Position numbers and translations under genes: made by a program. A stretch of DNA of 21,991 nt, from positions 1 to 21,991 of the forward strand of contig CAZOKP010000043.1 of assembly GCA_964580435.1 (NCBI GenBank). The letters run 5' to 3'. Positions within the stretch are counted from its first letter, which is position 1, and the number at the start of each line of letters is the position of its first letter. A model generated the notes under the pieces. That model worked only from the letters and a program-made list of their open reading frames with translations. It did no database searches and was not told where the DNA came from. Positions 1 through 7,720 of the stretch are shown piece by piece. The stretch comes from CAZKEW01 sp964580435. Its GTDB lineage: Bacteria; Acidobacteriota; Aminicenantia; Aminicenantales; UBA8522.

Positions 1-32
1 TTGATTTGAGCCAAGAGATTTGATAATAATGC

Positions 33-57
33 CCTTAATTCCTTCTGAAATAAGGAG
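33..57 (+). promoter_or_regulatory. Possible SD-masking hairpin before the CocE-like gene
   Basis: The segments CCTTAATTC (33-41) and GAAATAAGG (47-55) can pair at 8 of 9 positions around a 5-nt loop. The 3' arm includes the first part of the Shine-Dalgarno AAGGAG (52-57). The stem could therefore partly mask the ribosome site, but it is short and AT-rich. Upstream, TTGATT (1-6) and GATAAT (22-27) look like sigma-70 hexamers with a short 15-nt spacer. This is weak evidence; it may be chance. Confidence 0.2.
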
Positions 58-65
58 ATGAGCTG

Positions 66-2084
66 GTGATGAAAAAATGGCCTCGTTGGAGCGCTTTTAG
101 CCTCGTTTTATTCTTTGCGGTCGCCTCAGTCTTTGTCCTTCAGGGAGAGCAGAACACGGCTGCGGCCAGTAAAATCTCAAGCCCGGGAAAATACGAAGGC
201 TTTTCTAAGCCTGTTTATGATGAGTGGGTACGCACCTCTCAGTACGTTGCCGTGAGAGACGGAACAAACCTGGCTGTGGATATCTTTCGGCCGAGCCGCC
301 ACGGAAAGCCTGTTTCCGAGCCGCTGCCTCTGATCTGGACGCTGACACCATATCGGCGGGCGGTCAGGCTTCCAAACGGAAAGTTAGCCACAGCTCTCGA
401 ACAGATGTCATGGCTCTCAACGATTCTCAAGCACGGTTACATTGTTGCCTCCGTCGACATCCGGGGCGGCGGTGCCTCCTTCGGGTTTTCCCAAGGAGCC
501 TTTTCCCCCGACGAAGCCACAGACGCGTACGATATCACGGAATGGTTCGCCGCCCAGCCCTGGTGCAGCGGAAAAATCGGCATGTACGGCGTTTCCTACC
601 AGGGTATCACTCAGTACATGGCAGCCAGCATGGCTCCTCCTCATCTTGTCGCCATCATGCCAGATATGGCCATGTTTGATGTCTATTCCTTCAGTTATCC
701 CGGAGGCGTTTTTCAGGACGACTTCGCCAGGGATTGGAGCAATCTTGTTAAGATGGTCGATACTGTCGCTCCGGCCGTCCCTGTCGACGACGATCCTGAT
801 TCCAAACTATTGGCGGAGGCGCTCAAAGAGCACCGGAAAAACAGATATGCTTACGAGCAGGCGGCTCAAGGCAAGTATCGGGACGATATCGAGCCCGGGA
901 CATCGCTTCGTCCCAACCTGGATTGGAGCCCTCATGCTTATCTAAAGGGCATCCGGGAGAACGGGGCGCAGATTGCCGTCTATCATGTCTCGGGATGGTT
1001 CGATATGTGGCCGAGGGACGCCGTCACCTGGTTCAATAATCTCGGCAATCCCCAAAAAATCCTCATCGCCCCCTGGTCCCACAGCCATGACTCCGCAAAG
1101 GGATGGAAAGAGACCATAGAGCCGCTCGTCGGGTTTGTCCCGCAGTTCGACTATGCGGCAGAGCAGCTCCGCTGGTTCGACTACTGGCTCAAGGGAATCG
1201 ACAATGGCATCATGACCGAGCCTCCGATCTATTACTTTACTATGGGAGCGCCGGAGGCCGAAGCCTGGAAATTTGCGCGGCAGTGGCCTCTCCCCGAGCA
1301 GAAACCGACGCGGTTTTATTTACAGGCCGGCCCGTCCGGGAGCATCACATCGGCCAATGACGGCTTGCTCGGAGAAAAGCCGCCGAGTAATGATTCAGGT
1401 CAAGTCGACTATGTGGTGGATTATACGACCACATCCGGCACATCCACGCGGTGGCACAACGGCCGCGGCGGCGGCTTCAAGTATCCGGATATGGCCGCTA
1501 ACGACGCCAAAGCCCTCACCTACACCACGGCTCCTTTGAAAGCGAATACCGAGGTTACCGGCCATCCTGTCGTCCACCTCTGGGTGACCTCGACGGCCAG
1601 TGACGGCGATTTCTTTGCCTACCTCGAGGAGGTCGACGAGAACGGTTATTCCCACTACATCACCGAGGGAGTCCTGCGCGCCTCTCACCGCAAGCTCGGC
1701 CAGGCCCCGTACACTTATAAGAACCTCCCCTACCATCGCAGCTTTGCGGAGGATGTGGAGCCGCTTCCAGCCGGCCAGCCGGTCGAACTCGTTTTTGACC
1801 TCCACCCCACTTCTAATATATTTGATGCCGGCCATCGTATCCGCCTGACCGTAGCCTGCGCCGACCAGCCGAACTTCGAGACTCCGGAGCTATCCCCCGC
1901 CCCCACGGTCTCGGTTTATCGAAATAGGCAAGCGGCTTCCTACGTCGAGCTTCCCGTCATCCCAAAAGGGGGCAAAGAGGAAGCGGCCAAGGAGCTTATT
2001 GTATCAACTACGTTGATCGTTATTGGCATTGTCATTATCGTCATCCTGCTGTTTCTCTTTTTGAGATGGAGGCTAAGAAAATAG
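66..2084 (+). CDS. Exported CocE/NonD-type (X-Pro dipeptidyl-peptidase S15 family) serine hydrolase with C-terminal membrane anchor
   Basis: This 672-residue alpha/beta-hydrolase cleaves acyl esters, amides or X-Pro peptide bonds; the substrate is unknown. Residues 1-34 form a Sec signal peptide. The catalytic core (about 55-400) has the nucleophile elbow GVSYQG with Ser177, the acid in GWFD (Asp313) and the base in PWSH (His339), all typical of S15/CocE enzymes. Residues about 410-635 match the jelly-roll PepX_C domain. The tail (about 645-666) is a strongly hydrophobic helix followed by Arg/Lys residues, unusual for the family, so the enzyme is probably exported but membrane-anchored. I chose the GTG start at 66, 8 nt after AAGGAG (52-57); the ATG at 69 is the alternative. 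It is first in a three-gene cassette, and the next start lies 3 nt after its stop. Confidence 0.9.
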   Translation: MMKKWPRWSAFSLVLFFAVASVFVLQGEQNTAAASKISSPGKYEGFSKPVYDEWVRTSQYVAVRDGTNLAVDIFRPSRHGKPVSEPLPLIWTLTPYRRAVRLPNGKLATALEQMSWLSTILKHGYIVASVDIRGGGASFGFSQGAFSPDEATDAYDITEWFAAQPWCSGKIGMYGVSYQGITQYMAASMAPPHLVAIMPDMAMFDVYSFSYPGGVFQDDFARDWSNLVKMVDTVAPAVPVDDDPDSKLLAEALKEHRKNRYAYEQAAQGKYRDDIEPGTSLRPNLDWSPHAYLKGIRENGAQIAVYHVSGWFDMWPRDAVTWFNNLGNPQKILIAPWSHSHDSAKGWKETIEPLVGFVPQFDYAAEQLRWFDYWLKGIDNGIMTEPPIYYFTMGAPEAEAWKFARQWPLPEQKPTRFYLQAGPSGSITSANDGLLGEKPPSNDSGQVDYVVDYTTTSGTSTRWHNGRGGGFKYPDMAANDAKALTYTTAPLKANTEVTGHPVVHLWVTSTASDGDFFAYLEEVDENGYSHYITEGVLRASHRKLGQAPYTYKNLPYHRSFAEDVEPLPAGQPVELVFDLHPTSNIFDAGHRIRLTVACADQPNFETPELSPAPTVSVYRNRQAASYVELPVIPKGGKEEAAKELIVSTTLIVIGIVIIVILLFLFLRWRLRK

Positions 2085-2087
2085 TCC

Positions 2088-2531
2088 ATGAAAAATAAAA
2101 ATCTTTGCTTATCAGGTGCGGTTCCTCTTATTATCTTTTTTATCGGAGTTTTCTTCTCGGCAAGTTGCGGCAAAGGCAAGCAGACCTCTCTAGAAGGATC
2201 CTACGGCAGCGTCTCAGAGTCGGAATGGAATGTGACTTTGACTTTGAAAAAGGGCGGCGCCGCAGAAATCTCCATGCAAACATGGAATGTCGGAGAGTAC
2301 GAGAAACGTGATTCGGAAAAAACAACGGGGCGCTGGTCGGCCAAGGGAAATATCGTCACCGTGGAATATAAAGGCGTCACGGAAACTTTCGTTTACGACG
2401 ACAAGCTTTCGCTCGCAGAATTGGGTTTCAAGGGAGGGGCACCGGGCTTGAAACAAATCAGAGCGGCAGACGAGAAAGCGATCATCGGCTACTATTCTTT
2501 ATGGAAGCTGCCTCATAAATTCGGAAATTAG
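2088..2531 (+). CDS. Small unknown lipoprotein (147 aa)
   Basis: The N-terminus has a basic start, a hydrophobic core and an SASC lipobox (Cys27), so I expect signal peptidase II processing and lipid anchoring. The mature part (about 28-147) reads as short alternating beta-strands, with repeated pieces such as 'TLTLKKGG', 'GRWSAKGN' and 'VTVEYKG'. That is the kind of pattern seen in small beta-barrel or lipocalin-like domains such as the NlpE N-terminal domain. This is a structural guess, not a family assignment. The gene begins 3 nt after the CocE-like stop and ends 31 nt before the isochorismatase-like gene, so it is almost certainly co-transcribed and may assist one of those exported hydrolases. 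No catalytic motif is visible. Confidence 0.75.
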   Translation: MKNKNLCLSGAVPLIIFFIGVFFSASCGKGKQTSLEGSYGSVSESEWNVTLTLKKGGAAEISMQTWNVGEYEKRDSEKTTGRWSAKGNIVTVEYKGVTETFVYDDKLSLAELGFKGGAPGLKQIRAADEKAIIGYYSLWKLPHKFGN

Positions 2532-2562
2532 GCTATGACTTATTCGTAGACAAGGAGGGAAT

Positions 2563-3162
2563 ATGAAAAGAGCGTTTTGTTGGATGGTTCTTGCTATGAT
2601 GTGTACGGTCGCTGCTTTGGCAAGCCCAAATGGACTGCAGAAGCAGGGGGAAAAGCGGATGAAGCCGTTGCTCCTGGTCATCGACATTCAGAATGAATAT
2701 TTGTCCATGGTTCCGGAACGGGAAAAGGAAGTTGCGTTATACATGATCAACGCCGCTATCGAGTTGTTCCGCGAAAACGGGTTTCCTATCATCCGGGTGT
2801 ACCATACCGACCTGAAATACGGCCCCAAACCCGATACTGAGGCCTTTGAATTTCCCAAATCAGTCATGATCAAGCCCGAAGACCCGAGAATCATCAAGAA
2901 CTATCCCAACGCGTTCAAGAAAACCGATCTCGAAAAAATGCTCCGGGACAAGGGATGCAACACCCTCTTCTTATGCGGCCTGAGCGCCGTGGGCTGTGTT
3001 CTGGCGACCTACCATGGGGCCATGGACCTCGACTATGATGTCTTTATGCTCAAGGATGCAATCATGAGTCACAACTCAGCCTACACCGATTCCATCGAGG
3101 ACATCTTCTCTGCGTTGGGCTATGACGCCCTGAAGGTCATGCTGGAGTATGCCCAGAAATAG
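2563..3162 (+). CDS. Isochorismatase-like cysteine hydrolase with signal peptide
   Basis: The 199-residue protein has the Rossmann-like fold of the isochorismatase/nicotinamidase family, which hydrolyses amides or vinyl ethers through an Asp-Lys-Cys triad. The likely triad is Asp41 (LLVIDIQNEY), Lys112 (in the IIKNYPNAF segment) and Cys145 (GLSAVGCVLAT). Residues 1-22 look like a Sec signal peptide, which is odd because most family members are cytosolic. The ATG at 2563 is preceded by AAGGAGG (2552-2558) with a short 4-nt gap. An internal ATG at 2659 (Met33), just before the fold begins and behind a G-rich stretch, could give a cytosolic form. It is the last gene of the cassette, and a palindromic repeat follows about 95 nt later. 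The substrate is unknown. Confidence 0.85.
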   Translation: MKRAFCWMVLAMMCTVAALASPNGLQKQGEKRMKPLLLVIDIQNEYLSMVPEREKEVALYMINAAIELFRENGFPIIRVYHTDLKYGPKPDTEAFEFPKSVMIKPEDPRIIKNYPNAFKKTDLEKMLRDKGCNTLFLCGLSAVGCVLATYHGAMDLDYDVFMLKDAIMSHNSAYTDSIEDIFSALGYDALKVMLEYAQK

Positions 3163-3255
3163 AGCGGGAAAAGAATAGCGCCGGATAGCAACGGGTGATG
3201 GGCAGGTCTTGGTTTTGAAATAAGGCCGGTTTTCCCAAAATTCAAAATCGGGGCA

Positions 3256-3359
3256 AAATAGGGGGACACAATACTTAATTCCGGAAATAAGTGATGTGTC
3301 CCCCGAATTATGTCCCCGAATTACAGGAAATTGGGAAATTGATATTGTGTCCCCTATTT
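3256..3359. repeat. Composite palindromic (REP/BIME-like) element, copy 1
   Basis: The left half is a near-perfect inverted repeat: 3261-3282 pairs with 3283-3304 at 19 of 22 positions, including the 10-nt perfect arms GGGGGACACA/TGTGTCCCCC. The whole element is also bounded by larger arms, AAATAGGGGGACACAATA (3256-3273) and TATTGTGTCCCCTATTT (3343-3359), which pair except for one extra G. Related sequences lie at about 11809-11837 and 18717-18800. The element sits between convergent genes, and its right end overlaps the stop codon of the permease (3358-3360). It could act as a bidirectional terminator hairpin or be a substrate for a REP-type transposase encoded elsewhere. Confidence 0.85.
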
Positions 3360-4686
3360 ATATAGCGGAGGGTTTTTTCCTGAAATAAAAGTAAAAGGGC
3401 AATCCTAAAAACATGCAGAGAATAGCCGCGTAGGCCTGGGCCGGCTTCTCGATGAGCGTGTTGACGAGGAAAAAGAAGGTGATGAGGATGAAGATGAGGG
3501 GCGTCACGGGATAGCCGAGGATTTTATAAGGCCTTACCAGATCCTTCCTTGTTACTCGCAGCTTGATGACCGCCACTCCAACCAGAAGCATGAAGAAGGC
3601 GTCCATGAAAACAAGGTAGGTGATGATATTGGCGAACGTCCCCCAAAAAAGAAGCAGGAAAATCGCCCAGGCCGCCTGAAAAATGATGGCGTTGGCGGGC
3701 GTTTTGAAGCGCGGATGAACGCTGGTGAAAGAGCGGAAGAAAAGCCCGTCGTCAGCCAGGGCATGGAAGATGCGGGGAACTGAATAAAGGCAGATACCGA
3801 CCGTCCCGAAAGCCGAGAGCGCGATCATGATAGAGATGAGAATCCCACCCCAGGGAAGGACCGTCTGAACGGCATCGGCAGCAACACAGGAGGAGGCGGC
3901 GATCTTATCCACGGGCAAAAGGAGCATATAGGCCAGGTTGCTCAGCCAATAAACTGCGCCGACGATAAAAGCTCCGAGGATCATAGCCCGCGGCACGGCC
4001 CGGCGGGGGTTGCGCGCCTCGCCGGCAAGATAGGAGGCGTGCTGCCACCCGCCGACAGAAAACCAGACTCCGACAAAAGCGAGGCCGAAGGCGCTGACGA
4101 GACTCAATGAGGGAGCGGCAGAAGACGCGCTCGAAAGCGTTAGCGAAAATTGGGAATGCTTTGCCGAGCCGAGCGCAAGGCCGGTTCCTATGATCATGGC
4201 GAGTCCGGCCAGCTTCAGCCCGGTGAAGACCTTGGCCGAGAGATCGGAATAAGCGGTCCGGAGAACATTGATAACCGTAGATACGAGGATGGCCAGGACC
4301 GCCGAGACCATGATTCCTCGCTCTCCGCCCGGGGCAATAAAATCAAAATATCTCGCGAACGTCAGGCTCAACGCCGCGATTGCCGAACCGTTAATGACCA
4401 GGAACGTCACCCAGGCGAAAAGAAAAGCCGGTAGATCGCCGTATCCTTCCTTGAGGTAGGCGTATTGCCCTCCGGCCTTGGGAAACATCGCCCCGAGCTC
4501 GGAGAACGTCAGCGCGCCGGTGAGGGAATGAACAGACCCGAGGCCCCAAGCTAAAAGAATCCAGAGCGGTGATGACAGATACCCGGCAATAAGGGAGGGG
4601 CTCAGGAAGATCCCCGAGCCGATACAGGCACCGATGGCCACCATCGTCAGGCCGTAAACGCTCAGGTTGCCTTCAAGTTTGGCCAT
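3358..4686 (-). CDS. APC-superfamily amino-acid permease (LAT/SteT-like)
   Basis: This 442-residue inner-membrane transporter has about 12 hydrophobic segments. The first contains the unwound substrate-binding motif GSGIF (residues 23-27), and the loop 'YAYLKEGYG' with the following FLFAW helix is characteristic of the APC L-type transporter branch that includes the SteT Ser/Thr exchanger, which has a very similar length. It probably moves an amino acid or related amine by exchange or symport. The ATG at 4686 follows the amidohydrolase stop by 44 nt on the same strand, so it is the last gene of the five-gene run. I see no strong Shine-Dalgarno close to the start. The last codons and the TAA stop run directly into the palindromic repeat. 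Confidence 0.88.
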   Translation of the reverse strand: MAKLEGNLSVYGLTMVAIGACIGSGIFLSPSLIAGYLSSPLWILLAWGLGSVHSLTGALTFSELGAMFPKAGGQYAYLKEGYGDLPAFLFAWVTFLVINGSAIAALSLTFARYFDFIAPGGERGIMVSAVLAILVSTVINVLRTAYSDLSAKVFTGLKLAGLAMIIGTGLALGSAKHSQFSLTLSSASSAAPSLSLVSAFGLAFVGVWFSVGGWQHASYLAGEARNPRRAVPRAMILGAFIVGAVYWLSNLAYMLLLPVDKIAASSCVAADAVQTVLPWGGILISIMIALSAFGTVGICLYSVPRIFHALADDGLFFRSFTSVHPRFKTPANAIIFQAAWAIFLLLFWGTFANIITYLVFMDAFFMLLVGVAVIKLRVTRKDLVRPYKILGYPVTPLIFILITFFFLVNTLIEKPAQAYAAILCMFLGLPFYFYFRKKPSAI

Positions 4687-4730
4687 ATCAATACCGAGGA
4701 GCGCTTCCTCAGGGCTAGCCTATCACAAGA

Positions 4731-6467
4731 TTAATCGCGGGGTGTCCCCGCGGGGAGCGCTCCCCAGACTTCCTTCCCTTCGAGGAGCGTCAGCACAACC
4801 TTCACCTTATGAATCTCGCTGGCCGGGATCTCGAAAAGGTTGCGCTCCAGAACGATTAGGTCCGCCGCCTTTCCGACCTCAATGGACCCAGTAATTTTTT
4901 CCTGATGGCTGAGATAAGCGCCGTTGATCGTGTAGGCGGCAATCATGGTCGGAAGGTCGACTAATTCATCGGGCAGCCAGGCCGCTCCGGCCGTGTCTTC
5001 GAGAGCCCTCCTCGTCACCCCGACCTGGATGGCATCGAGCGGGTTCATCGAGGACACCGACCAGTCGCTCCCGCCGGCGATCGTGCCTCCGCTTCCGACC
5101 ACACTGCCGATGGGATAAAGCCAGCGCGAGCGTTCCGACCCCAAGATCGGCTCGGTGAGTTTCGTGATGTAAAGGTCGGGATAAGCCCACAAGGATTGAA
5201 AATTGGCGACGACGCCCAGATCTCTAAATCGAGGAATATCGCCGGGATCGATCAACTCCAGGTGAGCGATGTGATGCCGCGCGTCCCTCAGTCCGTTCGC
5301 CTTTTGGGCGGCCTCGATGGCATCAAGCGACATGCGAATGGCGCGGTCGCCAATGGCGTGGATATGAATCTGAAACCCGGCCTTGTCGAGAGCTATGGCG
5401 AGGCGATTCAAAGCCTCGGCTTCAACGAGGGGAACGCCGCGGTCGCCGGGCCTGTCGAGGTAGGGCTCGAGCAGAGCGGCCGTATGAGACTCGATAACCC
5501 CGTCCACATAAATTTTGGCGTCTTCAGCGCGTAAATAACGGTCTTGGTATTTCTCCCGCATTTGAACCAGCCCTGCGATTTGATCAACACCCTTGTCTGG
5601 GTCGACATGGATAGATGCCAAAACCCGCGCAGTCAGGCTGCCGCGGCGGTCGAGCTCTGCATAGGTATCGAGGATCTTTTCATCGGCGTCCGCCTCCAGG
5701 ATCGAGGTGATACCAAAGCGATTCGCCAGCGCAAGCGCCGCCTGCAGACCAGCTAAATATTCTTCCGCAGTCGTTTCAGGAATGAGCCGTGAGACAAGCT
5801 CTTGCGCCGCCTCCCGCAGAGTCCCCGAAGGCTGACCTGTTTTGGCCTGGCGCTCGATGCGGCCGGCCTTGGGATCCGGCGTTCTCGCAGTGATGCCGGC
5901 CATCTCGAGAGCGCGAGAATTGACCCAGGCCGAATGGCCGTCAGCCGCAGTAAGATAGGCCGGCCGGTCTGGGACAATTTTATCCAGCTCCTCTTTGGTT
6001 GGATTGGCCTCGGGAAAGATGGGAAGGTCCCAGCCGCCGCCTTCGACCCATTTCTTCTCCGGATGCCCAGCGGCGTATTTTTGGATTGTGGCGAAAATCT
6101 CTTCCTTTGTGTTGAGGTCATTCAGATTGCACTGCCCAAGCTCGACGCCTCCGGTGATGGGATGGGCATGAGAATCATGAAACCCGGGCAGGACCATTTT
6201 TCCGGCGAGGTCGACAACTTTTGTGTTTGCCGCCCTGAGCTTGGCTGCCCCGGAACGATCTCCCATATAGATGATCTTCCCTCCGGCAATCGCCACAGCT
6301 TCCGCCCAGGATTGCGGTCCAGCCACGGTATAAACTGTGCCTTTTTCCAGGATAAGATCTGCGGGAACGGCGGGCTGCCGACCCCCTGCGCAGGACAAAA
6401 TTAAAACCGACAGAAAAAGAAGAACGAGCAGATTTGAAACCAGACAACGAGAAGCGCATCTTTTCAT
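4731..6467 (-). CDS. Lipoprotein amidohydrolase (amidohydrolase family 3, YtcJ-like)
   Basis: This metal-dependent hydrolase of the amidohydrolase superfamily presumably acts on an amide or cyclic amide outside the cytoplasm. Numbered from the ATG at 6467 it has 578 residues. The signal peptide ends in LILSC with lipobox Cys26. The metal site is GFHDSHAH (His100, His102), a probable carboxylated Lys318 in AKIYVDG, His370 in HIHAIGD, His402 in HHIAHLE and Asp468 in AGGSDW. The C-terminal GKAADLIVL stretch is the usual composite-domain end. I prefer the start at 6467 over the longer frame from 6536 because AAAGG lies 9 nt upstream, a clean signal peptide follows, and the preceding gene stops only 14 nt earlier. 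The next gene is an amino-acid permease, which suggests the released product is taken up. Confidence 0.88.
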   Translation of the reverse strand: MKRCASRCLVSNLLVLLFLSVLILSCAGGRQPAVPADLILEKGTVYTVAGPQSWAEAVAIAGGKIIYMGDRSGAAKLRAANTKVVDLAGKMVLPGFHDSHAHPITGGVELGQCNLNDLNTKEEIFATIQKYAAGHPEKKWVEGGGWDLPIFPEANPTKEELDKIVPDRPAYLTAADGHSAWVNSRALEMAGITARTPDPKAGRIERQAKTGQPSGTLREAAQELVSRLIPETTAEEYLAGLQAALALANRFGITSILEADADEKILDTYAELDRRGSLTARVLASIHVDPDKGVDQIAGLVQMREKYQDRYLRAEDAKIYVDGVIESHTAALLEPYLDRPGDRGVPLVEAEALNRLAIALDKAGFQIHIHAIGDRAIRMSLDAIEAAQKANGLRDARHHIAHLELIDPGDIPRFRDLGVVANFQSLWAYPDLYITKLTEPILGSERSRWLYPIGSVVGSGGTIAGGSDWSVSSMNPLDAIQVGVTRRALEDTAGAAWLPDELVDLPTMIAAYTINGAYLSHQEKITGSIEVGKAADLIVLERNLFEIPASEIHKVKVVLTLLEGKEVWGALPAGTPRD

Positions 6468-6481
6468 GATGTTCATCCTTT

Positions 6482-7720
6482 CTATTTTTGAAAGAGCTTT
6501 GAGCCCCAACCCACCTCGACGGCGTAAGTCATACACCGGGAAAAAATCTCAAAATCGAACTCAGGGCAGGAGAGGCCTTTCCGCCGCAGGATAGGGCCTG
6601 AGTTTTCAGTTTCGAAGACCCGCTGGTCCTTGATATATGGGCCATAAGCTTCAAGATATGTCGCGAAAAGGCTCTCGAGGGCGTTCTTAGGGGCACGGTC
6701 GAAGTCTTCAGCCGAACAGGGCTCGATGCCTTTCATATGGAAGAGTCTTTTAGCGTATTCAATGATCTCTTCGATCTTCTTCAGTCGGCTGTTAACGATG
6801 TGAAAGACACCTCCGTCGAGGGCGTCCTCCATGATCGCCATAAAGGCCTGGACAAAATAGTTGACGGGAACCAGGTTGATTCCTCCCTTGCTTTCGACTT
6901 CCATGCGGATCGGCAGGTAAGTCCAGCCGCCGCTTTCCACTCTAACACCCATCTCGGCTGCCTTCCGCCCTCCATGTTCTCTGATGTCCGCTTCGTACAA
7001 ATTGTTCAGGAACAGGGCCGTCCTCACGGGATAGTAAAGGGCGTTGAACAGCAGGCTTCTGCCGGTCTCGGAATGTCCGTAGACAATAGACGGCCGGTAG
7101 ACCGAAAGCCTTATCCCCGCCTCGCGCGAGCGTTCCCGGGCGGTCCATTCCCCGCGGCATTTCGTTTCTTCATAGACGTTTGTGAATTCGCGCGAATTCA
7201 CGAACGCTTCAGGGCAGGGGCCGGTGACCTTTCCCGCGACGAAGGCCGTGCTGATCAGGTGGAGGAAAAAGCAGCCGCTCAGTGCCGCCAAATCGAGGAC
7301 ATTCTCGAGCCCGGCCACATTGACCGCTTCGATGCTCGCCCTCTTCCTCTCTGAGAATGAAGTATCTGAGGCGCAATGGACGATCTCATCGATGTTCTGG
7401 AGCAAGTCTGAGTATGTCCCGGGATCCAGGCCAAGGTTTGGCTCGTCGACCTGACCTTCTATGACCCGGACATTCTTTCTCAGGGCAAGGTCGACTCCGA
7501 ACCAATCCAGAAGCTGGTCGATCCTGGCTGAGGCTGGAACCTGTCTCTTGGACCGGGCCAGCAACAAGAGTTGATAACCGTGTTCGAGGAGACTTGCCGC
7601 AATGTGGCTTCCCAGAAACCCCGTTCCCCCCGTAAGCAGAATTCTGGAGCTTCTTGTCCTGCGCTTTTTCTCGACCTCTGAAGCCGAAATTCTTGGAGCT
7701 CGAGCCATGGCTGGATTCAA
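6482..7720 (-). CDS. Extended SDR, NAD(P)-dependent (thioester-reductase/male-sterility-like)
   Basis: The 412-residue cytosolic protein has a Rossmann fold beginning with GGTGFLGSH (31-39), then ISTAF (146-150) and the YEETK catalytic pair (Tyr183, Lys187), as in extended short-chain dehydrogenases. The long insertion and C-terminal half resemble the NAD_binding_4 group (carboxylic-acid/fatty-acyl thioester reductases) more than sugar epimerases, but the substrate cannot be read. The start is TTG at 7720, overlapping the upstream gene's stop as TTGA, which suggests translational coupling. An ATG at 7708 is an alternative that would remove four residues. It lies between the Fe-S/FAD oxidoreductase and the amidohydrolase (14-nt gap), so it probably works on the same substrate route. 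Confidence 0.85.
   Translation of the reverse strand: MNPAMARAPRISASEVEKKRRTRSSRILLTGGTGFLGSHIAASLLEHGYQLLLLARSKRQVPASARIDQLLDWFGVDLALRKNVRVIEGQVDEPNLGLDPGTYSDLLQNIDEIVHCASDTSFSERKRASIEAVNVAGLENVLDLAALSGCFFLHLISTAFVAGKVTGPCPEAFVNSREFTNVYEETKCRGEWTARERSREAGIRLSVYRPSIVYGHSETGRSLLFNALYYPVRTALFLNNLYEADIREHGGRKAAEMGVRVESGGWTYLPIRMEVESKGGINLVPVNYFVQAFMAIMEDALDGGVFHIVNSRLKKIEEIIEYAKRLFHMKGIEPCSAEDFDRAPKNALESLFATYLEAYGPYIKDQRVFETENSGPILRRKGLSCPEFDFEIFSRCMTYAVEVGWGSKLFQK

Noticed and set aside
6468..6536. Longer N-terminus for the amidohydrolase, starting at 6536
   Set aside because: It would overlap the SDR gene by 55 nt and put 23 non-signal residues before a clear lipoprotein signal peptide that has its own ribosome site.
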